64,000 nt of DNA, taken from the NCBI RefSeq assembly GCF_016908375.1, contig NZ_JAFBDS010000001.1, positions 467,142-531,141 on the forward strand. Reading direction: 5' to 3'. The notes under the pieces are model-generated. The model saw only the letters and a list, made by a program, of their open reading frames with translations, made no database searches and had not been told where the DNA came from. Shown here in pieces: positions 54,503 to 63,485 of the stretch (position 1 is the stretch's first letter; the number at the start of each line of letters is the position of its first letter). The stretch is from Amphibacillus cookii (GTDB lineage Bacteria; Bacillota; Bacilli; Bacillales; Amphibacillaceae). Made by a program: the position numbers and the translations under genes.

Positions 54503-55234
54503 ATGATATTTTCTCAAATATTCGTTAAATAATAAATTAATAAGATAGTGAATACTAAAGCGGTCAGCTGCATCAATCCCACTTACACGGATGTTAGTCG
54601 TAAAACCATATAATTGGTAATGTGTTTGCTTAGCCAATGGATTAGTAGAGAAACCGGTTATACTTAGCGTTTTTGCACCTGCTACATTAGCAATAGTAGT
54701 TGCAGCAAGGACATTATCTGTTGTCCCACTGTTGCTAATTGCAATAGCTAAATCTTTGTTAGATAAGAGACTTGCATTATGCTTCATAACATGTGGATCG
54801 ACAAAGATATGACTATTTTTACCTATCAATTGCAGACGTGCATCTAATTCTTGAGCAGGGAAACGTGATAGTCCTACCGCAAAAAATAAAATTTTTTCAG
54901 CATGATGTATACAGTTGATAATCTGATCAATAACTTTAGGGTTAACTAATTGTTTCGTTTTAACAATTTGCTCGTCTAAAGAAGTGATTTCAACCCAATC
55001 CTTTTTGGCTTGTTCTGCAGCATATAATCCTTCTTTAAAATCAGTAAATCCTTTAAATCCGAGTTTCTGACATAAGCGAATAATGGTATTTGGTGCTGTA
55101 TAGTGTGTTTTAGCAACTTCTCGAACAGTTAAATCTTTTATTTTAGCTGAATGCTCCAACAAATAATCTAAAATCATTTGTTCTGTCTCGTTTAATAAAT
55201 ACTGATTCTCTTTTAATCGATCATAAAAATACAT
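54497..55234 (-). CDS. glvR: RpiR-family regulator GlvR-like
   Basis: The 245-residue protein has an N-terminal helix-turn-helix (TVREVAKTHYTAPNTIIRLC) followed by FTDFKEGL. The C-terminal SIS sugar-phosphate domain has FFAVGLSRFPAQELDARL and AISNSGTTDNVLAAT. In B. subtilis GlvR activates the glv operon with maltose. Here it is convergent with glvCA. I chose ATG at 55234 because AGAGGTGG lies 5-6 bases upstream; the GTG three codons earlier overlaps it. Confidence 0.9.
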   Translation of the reverse strand: MYFYDRLKENQYLLNETEQMILDYLLEHSAKIKDLTVREVAKTHYTAPNTIIRLCQKLGFKGFTDFKEGLYAAEQAKKDWVEITSLDEQIVKTKQLVNPKVIDQIINCIHHAEKILFFAVGLSRFPAQELDARLQLIGKNSHIFVDPHVMKHNASLLSNKDLAIAISNSGTTDNVLAATTIANVAGAKTLSITGFSTNPLAKQTHYQLYGFTTNIRVSGIDAADRFSIHYLINLLFNEYLRKYHT

Positions 55235-55269
55235 GGTTACCACCTCTTTTTAAACAGCTACAAGATCAA

Positions 55270-55376
55270 TTTTATCACAGATAGCCGTTCATAAAACACC
55301 CCCATCAAAATAGAGCGTAGAGCAAATCGATTGAGATGGGTGATAATGTTTGGATTCACTCTACGAACCATCAGTG
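55270..55376 (+). repeat. R1 intergenic repeat, copy 14 (subtype 1)
   Basis: TTTTATCACAGATAGCCGTT and CCCCCATCAA pair region, with CGATTGAGATGGGTGATAATG. It breaks off at CTACGAACCATCAGTG, where the stop codon of the - strand peptidase gene is read. Confidence 0.85.
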
Positions 55377-55937
55377 ACCATCATCGATAAAGAAGATAAA
55401 ATTTAGTAAATCATCACCAGGTCGATAGCCACGTTGTAATTGTTGAATGCTTAATCCATCGTCTAGTTGTAAATGTGGATAATCAGGAAATCGATCCCAA
55501 TCTCCGCCCCAAGTGAATTCAAGTGATTTAGCAATATCAACGACTTCGAGCCAATCAGGCTCTCCACTATTATTTCCATCGTATTGCATATCCCAAATAA
55601 TTTCTCCATCCTGTGATTTAAGCGCAAAATCAATTGCCAAGCCATAATTGTGATAAGACTCGCCACCTTGTGCATAAGTCACAACAGACCCTTCTGTCGA
55701 TCGCCCCTGTTGATAAAGCTGATCTTGTTCATCTATAGATCGAAAGCCATCGGTAATGACAATATCAATGCCGCTATCGCGAGCTTGATCAATTAATTGA
55801 TCTTTCTTCTCTTCTACGGTAGGATGCAATTGATCTGGCATTTCACGATTGCTTAATTCAATATGAAATCGAACAACTTGTATAATAAGAAAACAAAGAA
55901 ATAGACTAATGAATAACCAGATAAGTCGACGAATCAT
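55371..55937 (-). CDS. M15 peptidoglycan peptidase, CwlK/VanY-like
   Basis: The roughly 188-residue protein has an N-terminal signal anchor (IRRLIWLFISLFLCFLIIQV). Its zinc peptidase domain has DIVITDGFRSIDEQDQLYQQ, SYHNYGLAIDFAL (zinc His and Asp) and HLQLDDG (second zinc His). CwlK-type enzymes cleave L-Ala-D-Glu, VanY-type the terminal D-Ala. ATG at 55937 has GGAGG 8 bases upstream; the longer frame is read from an R1 repeat and is spurious. The C-terminus (DDGH) ends in another R1 copy. Confidence 0.88.
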   Translation of the reverse strand: MIRRLIWLFISLFLCFLIIQVVRFHIELSNREMPDQLHPTVEEKKDQLIDQARDSGIDIVITDGFRSIDEQDQLYQQGRSTEGSVVTYAQGGESYHNYGLAIDFALKSQDGEIIWDMQYDGNNSGEPDWLEVVDIAKSLEFTWGGDWDRFPDYPHLQLDDGLSIQQLQRGYRPGDDLLNFIFFIDDGH

Positions 55938-55975
55938 TACATGCACCTCCAAGGGTATGTGTTTCACTATAACAT

Positions 55976-56109
55976 ATTTATCACAGATAAGTGTTCGTAA
56001 AACGCCCGCGAGAAAATAGAGAGCAGAGCTCATCTATATAGGCGGGAGCTAACGGACGCTAATATCCTGATCCACTCAACGCCCATCGATTGAAGGTCCG
56101 CTTTATTTT
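55976..56109 (+). repeat. R1 intergenic repeat, copy 15 (subtype 2)
   Basis: TTTATCACAGATAAGTGTTC, CGCCCGCGAGAAAATAG and CATCTATATAGGCGGGAGC form the first module, then ACGGACGCTAATATCCTGATC. It ends GATTGAAGGTCCGCTTTATT. The spurious 5' extension of the M15 gene reads through it. Confidence 0.88.
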
Positions 56110-56124
56110 AGCCTGTATGACGAA

Positions 56125-56139
56125 AACTTTCTGAATTTA
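56125..56139. promoter_or_regulatory. Possible CodY box before ilvD
   Basis: AACTTTCTGAATTTA agrees with the CodY consensus AATTTTCWGAAAATT at 11 of 15 positions. CodY commonly represses branched-chain amino acid genes. The match is weak. Confidence 0.35.
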
Positions 56140-56200
56140 GCAAAAATATTGAAATCATGTAGAATTATCGATATAGTGAAGAAAGAATGGAGGGAAGCTA

Positions 56201-57883
56201 ATGTCTAAAGATCTACGTATTAAAAGTAAGGTGTTTGATGATGAAAAAAGAGCACCCAATCGTGCTATGCTTCGAGCGGTTGGGTTAACAGATGAGGGTT
56301 TTACAAAACCAATGATTGGGATTGCTAGTACATGGAGTGAGGTCACCCCTTGTAATATTCATTTACATGGATTAGCAGAAAAAGCACGTGATGGTGCTAA
56401 AACTGCCGGTGGTGTTCCCTTGATTTTTAATACGATAACAGTATCTGATGGGATATCGATGGGAACGGATGGCATGCGCTATTCATTACCAAGTCGAGAC
56501 GTAATTGCTGACTCGATAGAGACGGTAGTAGGTGCGGAGAATTTGGATGGATATGTCGCCATTGGTGGCTGTGATAAAAATATACCTGGTTGTATGATTG
56601 CCATTTCCCGTTCCGAAGTGCCATCTGTATTTGTTTATGGAGGGACTATTGCCCCTGGCTATCGTAATGGAGAGAAGCTTGACATTGTTTCTGTCTTTGA
56701 AGGGGTAGGAAAGTATAACAATGGAGATATTTCCCGTGAAGATCTCCATGGTATTGAATGTGCGGCATGCCCTGGTGCCGGATCTTGTGGAGGCATGTAT
56801 ACAGCAAATACAATGGCTTCAGCTGTAGAAGCCATGGGGATGAGTTTACCTGGAAGTTCCTCTAATCCGGCAGAATCAAAAGATAAATATCAAGATGTTG
56901 AACGAGCTGGTGAAGCGGTTTATCACTTGTTAGAAAAAGGCATCTATCCGAAAGATATTATGACTAAAAAAGCTTTTGAAAATGCGATTACGGTGGTCAT
57001 GGCACTCGGTGGTTCAACGAATGCTGTTTTACATTTATTAGCGATTGCTCATGCTGCTGAAGTCGATCTAACGATTGATGACTTTGACCGCTTACAAAAG
57101 AAAGTACCACATTTAGCTGATTTAAAACCGAGTGGTAAATATGTCATGGAGGATTTGTATAAAGTCGGTGGTGTTTCTGCTGTAATGAAGCGCTTATTAG
57201 AACATGGTTATTTACATGGAGATTGCTTAACAGTTACAGGTAAAACCGTGGCAGAAAATCTAGCTGATGCACCAGACTTAACTGATAATGGGCAAATCAT
57301 TCGCCCGTTTGATCAACCTTATCGAGAGACAGGACCTCTTGTTATTTTAAAAGGTAACTTAGCACCAAGGGGCGCGGTTGCAAAAGTATCAGGTGTCAAA
57401 GTAAAGCGTCATACGGGTCCAGCACGTGTCTTTGACAATGAACGTGAAGCAACTCAAGCCGTAATGGATAATAAAATTAACGAAGGTGACGTTCTTGTGA
57501 TTCGAGGTGTAGGTCCTAAGGGTGGCCCTGGTATGCCGGAAATGCTATCGATTTCTGCTATTTTAGTGGGTAAAGGATTAGGAGAGAAGGTTGCGTTATT
57601 AACTGATGGTCGTTTTTCAGGCGGTACCCACGGTCTTGTTGTGGGCCATATTGCTCCAGAAGCTCAAGATAAAGGGCCAATTGCAATTTTACAAGAAGGT
57701 GATGAGGTAACGATTGATTCTGATCTTCAAGATATTTCAGTTGATCTCGATGATCATGAAATAGAAATGCGCTTTAAACAGTGGACCCCACCACGTCTTC
57801 ATCAAAAAGGTGTATTAGGTAAGTACGCACATAATGTTTCTTGTTCTTCGATAGGTGCGGTTACCGATCATTTTAATGATTAA
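56201..57883 (+). CDS. ilvD: Dihydroxy-acid dehydratase IlvD
   Basis: The 560-residue iron-sulfur dehydratase makes 2-keto acids for valine, isoleucine and pantothenate. Cluster cysteines are in [18 protein letters not shown] and [25 protein letters not shown] and [12 protein letters not shown] are the C-terminal signatures. Length is normal. It stands alone without ilvBHC or leu genes in the window. There is no room for a T-box (92 bases from the R1 copy). A strong terminator follows. Confidence 0.96.
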   Translation: MSKDLRIKSKVFDDEKRAPNRAMLRAVGLTDEGFTKPMIGIASTWSEVTPCNIHLHGLAEKARDGAKTAGGVPLIFNTITVSDGISMGTDGMRYSLPSRDVIADSIETVVGAENLDGYVAIGGCDKNIPGCMIAISRSEVPSVFVYGGTIAPGYRNGEKLDIVSVFEGVGKYNNGDISREDLHGIECAACPGAGSCGGMYTANTMASAVEAMGMSLPGSSSNPAESKDKYQDVERAGEAVYHLLEKGIYPKDIMTKKAFENAITVVMALGGSTNAVLHLLAIAHAAEVDLTIDDFDRLQKKVPHLADLKPSGKYVMEDLYKVGGVSAVMKRLLEHGYLHGDCLTVTGKTVAENLADAPDLTDNGQIIRPFDQPYRETGPLVILKGNLAPRGAVAKVSGVKVKRHTGPARVFDNEREATQAVMDNKINEGDVLVIRGVGPKGGPGMPEMLSISAILVGKGLGEKVALLTDGRFSGGTHGLVVGHIAPEAQDKGPIAILQEGDEVTIDSDLQDISVDLDDHEIEMRFKQWTPPRLHQKGVLGKYAHNVSCSSIGAVTDHFND

Positions 57884-57909
57884 CTAAATGAAAATCATAC
57901 GAGAATTAT

Positions 57910-57945
57910 AAAAGGAAGCTGACACGGGTTAGCTTCCTTTTATAA
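57910..57945 (+). terminator. Intrinsic terminator after ilvD
   Basis: AAAAGGAAGCT pairs perfectly with AGCTTCCTTTT around a 10-base loop, with TAT after the T run. Confidence 0.88.
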
Positions 57946-58201
57946 TATGATCAAGACTAATTTGTAAAAAAGAGTTTAGGATTATGAATATTTGCAAGAA
58001 GATTTTAATATTGGCAATGATTTAAAAATAAATTATACTTGTATCATAAGTTAGTTAAATTAATTTACAAAATAAAATTAGTTATTTTGTAATATTTTTT
58101 TAATTGAACAAAAGGGGGGAATAACTCATATTATTGTGTAAGATTCACCTCTAACCGTACAATCCAGAATAATTGATCGACGTAAATAGATGGTCATTAC
58201 C

Positions 58202-58289
58202 ATTTACCCTGAAGGGCTAATCCCGTCTAATAGAACTAGATAAAAATGGCCGGGCGTGGTAAACTAACAATTGAACGAAAGCGATTGCA
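58202..58289 (+). promoter_or_regulatory. Structured leader and LacI/CcpA-type site before the chemoreceptor gene
   Basis: ATTTACC (58202-58208) and GGTAAA (58258-58263) can close a stem enclosing GGGCTAATCCC. CGAAAGCGATTGCA (58276-58289) resembles CcpA/MalR operators and the sites before mdxE. A weak promoter TTGAAC-17-CATATT lies near 58104-58133. The rest of 57946-58342 shows no gene. Confidence 0.4.
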
Positions 58290-58342
58290 CTAATTAATCC
58301 ACTATCTACGTTGATTAGAAAGCAGCTAGGATATGAAGGGAA

Positions 58343-60067
58343 GTGACAGAGGTGAAACTAAGAAAATTTAACAAAATGAAAGCGAATACAGGGAAGGGGT
58401 TAATTCGTAAGTTATATGGTTTGATTGGTGTGATTATGTTAACATGTATAATCGCTGCCGGATTTATCTATGCATATAGTTCGAACGTATCTGAACAGAG
58501 TACAACTCTAGAAGAAACGGCAAGCTTACAACAAGATTTCTCTGAGTTGGTCAATCATTTGAACCAGACAAGTATTATTTATTATCAGTTAGCGACATCT
58601 GGTTATAATCAAGATCAAATTGACCAAGTAGAACAATCGTTAGCTGATGCAAGGGAAATATTTAATATATTATCTTCAGGGGTTAATGAAGATGATCAAC
58701 TATATCACTATTTCCAACATCTTGACGATGCAATAACAACGTATCAAAATATTTATGAACAAAACTTTACAGCAGTATTCGTTGGTGATGAAGCAGAGCG
58801 TGTGCGTTCACGTGTCGTACCTGTTATTACAAGAAATGAAGAATCGATTAACTCGGTTAACGAACGGATTCAAACCAGTTTGGCAGATCAAAGAGATAAT
58901 GTCTCAGATGCACTACAACAGTCTTTGTCCAGTTCTGAGTTTGTTATTATGTTAGCTTTGGCTGTCCTTATTATGGTTCCACTGATAAGCTTAATATTTT
59001 TTGCGAAAAATTTAAATAGTGGTGTAGGGCTTGTTATGAAACGCATTAAAGCGTACCATGATGGCGATTTGTCCTATCACCATGATATAAAGATAAAGAG
59101 GCAGGATGAATTTGCTGAGATTGACAGTCGATTGGCGAACATGGGTGATCAACTTCAAAGTGTTTTAATAAAAAATAGACAGATCAGTAAAGATGTTCTC
59201 AATGTTGTCCAATCAGCTTCAGAGAAGTCTTTCGAGCAATTTAAAGGTATGAGGGAAATTGAGGATATGATGGAGCAATTTTCAGTTGAAATGGAAAGGC
59301 AAACGGATTTTACTGGGACAATTTCAGCTACAACAGAAGAAGTTTCTGCAAGTTCAGAAGAAATCCAAACTTCTATTGGTTATATGAGCGAGCAATTGGG
59401 AGAGCTTGAACATGTGTCTAACCATGGTTTGGACCTTATGGATAATCTGGAGTCATCAATGACTTCCTTGAATAATCAAACGTCTAGTACAGCTGAAAGA
59501 ATATCCGTAATTGAAGAATATTTAGAGCACATTACTTCGTTTATTAAAGGTATTGATGAGATTGCGGATCAAACGAATTTATTGGCGATTAATGCATCAA
59601 TTGAAGCTGCAAAGGCTGGTCAAGAGGGTAAAAGTTTTGCGGTGGTTGCTGATGAAATTAGAAAACTGTCGCAGGGAACCAATGATTTCTCAAAGCAAAC
59701 AAAAGATGTATTGGTGGAGTTGAGCCAAGAAGTTGAACAGGTTGTCCGTGCCTTTCAACAGTTTAAATCACATAGTATGGAATCGTTAGAGAAGACAGCA
59801 GAATCTGCTCATTTATTTAAAAGAATCTCAGACGATAATTCTAAGATAACATGTGAACATCAAGATATTAATGAGTCAATCAAACAAATTAATCGTGCGA
59901 TCGAAGAAGTGGTGAATTCAGTAACTGAACTTGTTAATAGCGCAAGCGTTTTACAAGAAAAAAGCGTAGATGTAACGAGAATTATTGAAACACAAACACA
60001 AAGACAAGAATTATTATCTAATGAAGTCATTTCATTGGAAGAAACAGCTCAGAAGCTAAATCATTAA
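58343..60067 (+). CDS. Methyl-accepting chemotaxis protein, helical sensor type
   Basis: The 574-residue chemoreceptor has helix 1 at about 22-47. An extracellular all-helical sensor (about 48-195, rich in glutamine and acidic residues) looks like a four-helix bundle. Helix 2 is at about 196-220, then HAMP. The signalling domain has the tip [21 protein letters not shown] and [13 protein letters not shown]. The start is uncertain: GTG at 58343, GTG at 58352 or ATG at 58376. The adjacent mdx operon and a shared operator-like motif suggest a maltodextrin-related signal. Confidence 0.92.
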   Translation: MTEVKLRKFNKMKANTGKGLIRKLYGLIGVIMLTCIIAAGFIYAYSSNVSEQSTTLEETASLQQDFSELVNHLNQTSIIYYQLATSGYNQDQIDQVEQSLADAREIFNILSSGVNEDDQLYHYFQHLDDAITTYQNIYEQNFTAVFVGDEAERVRSRVVPVITRNEESINSVNERIQTSLADQRDNVSDALQQSLSSSEFVIMLALAVLIMVPLISLIFFAKNLNSGVGLVMKRIKAYHDGDLSYHHDIKIKRQDEFAEIDSRLANMGDQLQSVLIKNRQISKDVLNVVQSASEKSFEQFKGMREIEDMMEQFSVEMERQTDFTGTISATTEEVSASSEEIQTSIGYMSEQLGELEHVSNHGLDLMDNLESSMTSLNNQTSSTAERISVIEEYLEHITSFIKGIDEIADQTNLLAINASIEAAKAGQEGKSFAVVADEIRKLSQGTNDFSKQTKDVLVELSQEVEQVVRAFQQFKSHSMESLEKTAESAHLFKRISDDNSKITCEHQDINESIKQINRAIEEVVNSVTELVNSASVLQEKSVDVTRIIETQTQRQELLSNEVISLEETAQKLNH

Positions 60068-60127
60068 ATGCTAACGCAACAATAGTTTAAGCGTTTTCAA
60101 AAAATATGATTTTTTTCTTAAAAAGGG

Positions 60128-60188
60128 TTGTCAATTGAAATGGTTCAGTAGTATAATAGAATCGAAATACGGTGCAAGCGATTTCGCA
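60128..60188 (+). promoter_or_regulatory. mdx operon promoter with operator
   Basis: TTGTCA (60128-60133) and TATAAT (60152-60157) are 18 bases apart. TGCAAGCGATTTCGCA (60173-60188), just after the expected start site, is a LacI-family (CcpA or MalR-like) operator candidate placed to block transcription. Confidence 0.65.
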
Positions 60189-60299
60189 TTTTTGAACGCA
60201 TGAGGAGCGAGCACAGTTATTACAATCATTGACGATTCATTTAAGCAATTGAATGATAGTGTTTCGTTTAAGCTGCCAAGCTATTATTTAATTGTTAAA

Positions 60300-60329
60300 T
60301 GAAAGCGATTTATAAGAGCGCTTTCGAAC
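60300..60329. promoter_or_regulatory. Second operator region in the mdxE leader
   Basis: TGAAAGCGATTTAT (60300-60313) and GCGCTTTCGAAC (60318-60329) contain GAAAGCG and its complement CGCTTTC facing each other. This resembles the cre pattern and the operator at 60173. Confidence 0.5.
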
Positions 60330-60391
60330 TTATTATTGTTGCAATGATTGTAAGTTTATTTCAAACACTCATTTAGAGGGGGAAACAAAGA

Positions 60392-61687
60392 ATGTTAAAA
60401 AGTAAATCTTTTTGGTTCACAGCAGTGCTTATGTTAGTTTTATCTATATTTTTAGTTGCGTGTGGTGGAGATGGTGAAACAGAAGAATCTAATGCACCAG
60501 CAGATGATACGACAGAAGAAACGGCAGAGACTGGGAATGGCGACATTCCAGAAAAGCCTGAATCACTATCTATGTGGGTTAATGATGAAGAGCAACAATT
60601 AGATGCTTATGAAGAAATTGCAGAACGCTTTGAAGCAGAGTATGATATAGCGGTTAATATTACACCATACAACATGTTAGATCAATTAGATGGGATTGGC
60701 TTAGACGGACCATCTGGTCAAGGTCCAGATCTCTTTTTTCAGCCACATGACCGGATGGGTGATATTCACTTACAAGGTGTAGCAGCAGAACTGGAGTTTA
60801 CCGAAGAACAACAGGAAAGATTAGCTGAATATAATGAAGAAGCTTTACAATCTTTTAGCTATGAAGGGATTCAATATGGTATCCCTGCTGTAGTAGAAAC
60901 ATATGGAATGTTTGTTAATACGGATTTAGTATCTGATATTCCAGAAACAATGGATGAAGTCATGGAGATTGCTCGTGATTTGACAGAAGGTAATCAATAT
61001 GGATTTTTAATGAATGCATACGACCTTTACTTCACTTACCCGTTCTTAACAGGTAATGGCGGTTACATTTTTGCACAAGATGCTAACGGTATATATGATA
61101 CAACAGATATCGGTTTAAATGCACCAGAAACAGTTGAAAGTGCAGAAACAATAGCTTCATGGTTTGAAGAAGGGTTAATTCCTCAAGGTATTGATTTAGA
61201 TGTTATGAACGGTTTATTTATGGATGGTCAAGTTGGATTAGTCATTAACGGGCCATGGGCGATACCAGATTATCGTGATGCCTTAGGTGATAGTTTAGAA
61301 ATTGCACCATTACCAACAGTTGATGGTGAAAGATTAAATTCGTTCTCAGGAAATAAAGGCTGGTTAGTCAACTATTATACTGATCATCAATACTGGGCAA
61401 CTGAGTTGGCTTTATTCTTGACCAATCAAGAAAATTCAACTACTTATTATGAAGTGGCGGGAGAATTACCTGCACACACAGAAGTTGAAATTGAAGATGA
61501 ATTAATGGAACCGATCTTCGAGCAAACGCTATCAGCACACCCAATGCCAAATATCCCTGAAATGTCTAAAGTTTGGGAACCGATGGAAGATGCGTTGAAT
61601 TTCATTGCTCAAGGTGATGATATTCAAGAGGTATTGGATGAGATGGTCCAAATCATTGAAGATGAAATTGCGATAATGGGCCAATAA
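60392..61687 (+). CDS. mdxE: Maltose/maltodextrin-binding lipoprotein
   Basis: The 431-residue extracellular solute-binding protein (family 1) is anchored by Cys24 in the lipobox LVACGG, followed by an acidic linker. The mature part has KPESLSMWVNDEEQQLDAYE, GPDLFFQPHDRMGDI, MNGLFMDGQVGLVINGPWAI and SGNKGWLVNYYT, typical of MalE/MdxE. It delivers maltodextrins to the MdxF-MdxG channel. The strongly acidic surface suits a saline habitat. AGAGGGGGAAA precedes the ATG. Confidence 0.92.
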   Translation: MLKSKSFWFTAVLMLVLSIFLVACGGDGETEESNAPADDTTEETAETGNGDIPEKPESLSMWVNDEEQQLDAYEEIAERFEAEYDIAVNITPYNMLDQLDGIGLDGPSGQGPDLFFQPHDRMGDIHLQGVAAELEFTEEQQERLAEYNEEALQSFSYEGIQYGIPAVVETYGMFVNTDLVSDIPETMDEVMEIARDLTEGNQYGFLMNAYDLYFTYPFLTGNGGYIFAQDANGIYDTTDIGLNAPETVESAETIASWFEEGLIPQGIDLDVMNGLFMDGQVGLVINGPWAIPDYRDALGDSLEIAPLPTVDGERLNSFSGNKGWLVNYYTDHQYWATELALFLTNQENSTTYYEVAGELPAHTEVEIEDELMEPIFEQTLSAHPMPNIPEMSKVWEPMEDALNFIAQGDDIQEVLDEMVQIIEDEIAIMGQ

Positions 61688-61701
61688 ATGTTTTTGGAGA
61701 A

Positions 61702-61740
61702 GGGATTGAGAGATAATTTATCTTCTCAATCCCCTCTATT
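61702..61740 (+). terminator. Partial terminator between mdxE and mdxF
   Basis: GGGATTGAGA pairs with TCTCAATCCC, with a further inner GATAA/TTATC pairing, followed by CTCTATTTTT. It would lower permease relative to binding protein expression. Confidence 0.7.
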
Positions 61741-61849
61741 TTTACTATTATCGAAGTGTTAATCTTAACTAAACAATGTTAAGTGTTGAGGTTGAATTTA
61801 ATAAGACGAAGTATAAGAAAAGCTAGTACATTTACTAAGAAAGCATGCG

Positions 61850-61900
61850 CTTTTACATGTGTGAACGAAAACCCCCACTGATTGAAGATTCGTTTTATAA
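61850..61900 (+). repeat. R1 intergenic repeat, copy 16 (right end only)
   Basis: GAACGAAAACCCCCACTG followed by ATTGAAGATTCGTTTTATA is the right arm of the second hairpin alone. Nothing else is recognised in 61741-62165. Confidence 0.7.
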
Positions 61901-62165
61901 GAATATCAATTGACGGAACAAGCGCAGTAACGCACTAGAGATTAGACAATAAAGCGTTCAGATATTAGTGCTTGGTAACTGCTGTTTAAGTCTTAGTATA
62001 GATAAAACCATCGTGTGATATGTGAGATGATGTCAGTGTTATGGGTGGAAATAATTGTTGCTAATACTAAAAGAGTGATTTTTTGTTTTTGTATTAATGA
62101 CAAGTTTCACCCAAAAAAACTTGGTGTTAAGTCGAGTTTTTCTAAAGAAGGAGGGAAAGGCTATT

Positions 62166-63485
62166 ATGGCTACTAAAGACAGTCAAGAGATGAATAATAA
62201 TCATAAAAGATCAGATGGCTCTAATCATAACCCCACATTTGCTATGCTGCTATCCATTATTCCAGGTCTAGGTCAAATTTACAATAAACGCTATATTAAA
62301 GGTGCAACGATCTTCATTTTATTTGCTGCTTTTGTGATTGTTATGTATGACTTTATGTCATCAGGTCTTCAAGGTTTAATTACATTAGGAGAAGTAGAGC
62401 GTGCCGATGATTCAAGAATCTTTTTAAGTGAAGGGATATTATCACTAATCTTCTTTACATTCTTCTTAGTTTTTTATTTTATTAACATTCAAGATGCTAA
62501 ACGTGATGCGATTAAAATTAAGAATGGCTGGAGAGTAACAGGCGTTCTTGAAGGCTTTAGAAATGCTTGGGATGCAGGTTTTCCATACTTGCTTGTCGGT
62601 CCAGGTTTAATTTTTCTAATATTTGTGGTATTGTTTCCGTTATTATTTATGGCATTTTTAGCATTTACGAATTACACCTTATATAATGCTCCGCCAAGAA
62701 GTCTATTAGATTGGGTAGGATTCCAAAATTTCGTTAATCTATTTACGATTAGTGAATGGCGTACGACTTTTATGAGTGTATTGTCATGGACGTTAATTTG
62801 GACGTTCATGGCGACGACGCTATCAATTGGATTAGCGATGTTCTTAGCTGTTCTAACCAACGACAAGCGACTTAAAGGTAAAAAGCTTATTCGAACCGTA
62901 TTTATTTTACCATGGGCGGTACCAGGATTTGTAACCATCATCATTTTCTCAGCGTTATTTAATGATAATTTTGGTGCGATAAATAATGATATTATTCAGC
63001 CACTATTTAATAATTCGATCCCTTGGCTAACCGATCCCACTTGGACGAGGATTGCCCTTATTATGATTCAAGTCTGGTTAGGTTTCCCATATATTTATGC
63101 CCTTTTTACTGGTGTACTGCAAGGAATATCGGGTGATTGGTATGAAGCAGCTGATATGGATGGAGCAACACGTTGGCAGAAATTTAGAAACATTACGTTT
63201 CCACACCTCATGTTTGCAACAGGTCCATTATTAATTACTCAATTTACATTCAACTTTAATAACTTTAATATTATTTACCTCTTCAATGAAGGGGGACCGG
63301 CTGTCCGTGGTCAAACGGCGGGTGGAACCGATATTTTAATTTCTTGGATTTACAATTTAACTTTTACGAATTCACAATATAGTATGGCTGCTGCCATATC
63401 AATAATTTTAGGATTGATCGTTGCGACGTTTGCATTTTTCCAATTCCGTCGTTCGCGTTCCTTTAAAGAGGAGGGGACTTACTAA
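62166..63485 (+). CDS. mdxF: Maltodextrin ABC transporter permease MdxF (MalF-type)
   Basis: The 439-residue membrane protein has a hydrophilic N-terminus, then two helices preceded by LSIIPGLGQIYNKRYIKGAT, then the MalF permease core. The EAA loop that docks to the ATPase is YEAADMDGATRWQKFRNITF. FNEGGPAVRGQTAGGTDILI is the MalF signature. I chose ATG at 62166, since GGAGGGAAAGG lies just upstream; the frame extends 23 codons further without a site. It overlaps mdxG by one base. Confidence 0.94.
   Translation: MATKDSQEMNNNHKRSDGSNHNPTFAMLLSIIPGLGQIYNKRYIKGATIFILFAAFVIVMYDFMSSGLQGLITLGEVERADDSRIFLSEGILSLIFFTFFLVFYFINIQDAKRDAIKIKNGWRVTGVLEGFRNAWDAGFPYLLVGPGLIFLIFVVLFPLLFMAFLAFTNYTLYNAPPRSLLDWVGFQNFVNLFTISEWRTTFMSVLSWTLIWTFMATTLSIGLAMFLAVLTNDKRLKGKKLIRTVFILPWAVPGFVTIIIFSALFNDNFGAINNDIIQPLFNNSIPWLTDPTWTRIALIMIQVWLGFPYIYALFTGVLQGISGDWYEAADMDGATRWQKFRNITFPHLMFATGPLLITQFTFNFNNFNIIYLFNEGGPAVRGQTAGGTDILISWIYNLTFTNSQYSMAAAISIILGLIVATFAFFQFRRSRSFKEEGTY

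Noticed and set aside
55938-56033. N-terminal extension of the M15 peptidase frame by 32 residues
   Set aside because: It is read out of an R1 repeat; the ribosome site and signal anchor begin at 55937.
56109-56200. T-box or other amino acid riboswitch before ilvD
   Set aside because: Only about 90 bases separate the R1 copy and the gene, with no T-box sequence or terminator.
27-61900. R1 copies as a CRISPR array
   Set aside because: Copies are dispersed at kilobase distances, vary in length and are not separated by uniform spacers; no cas genes are present.
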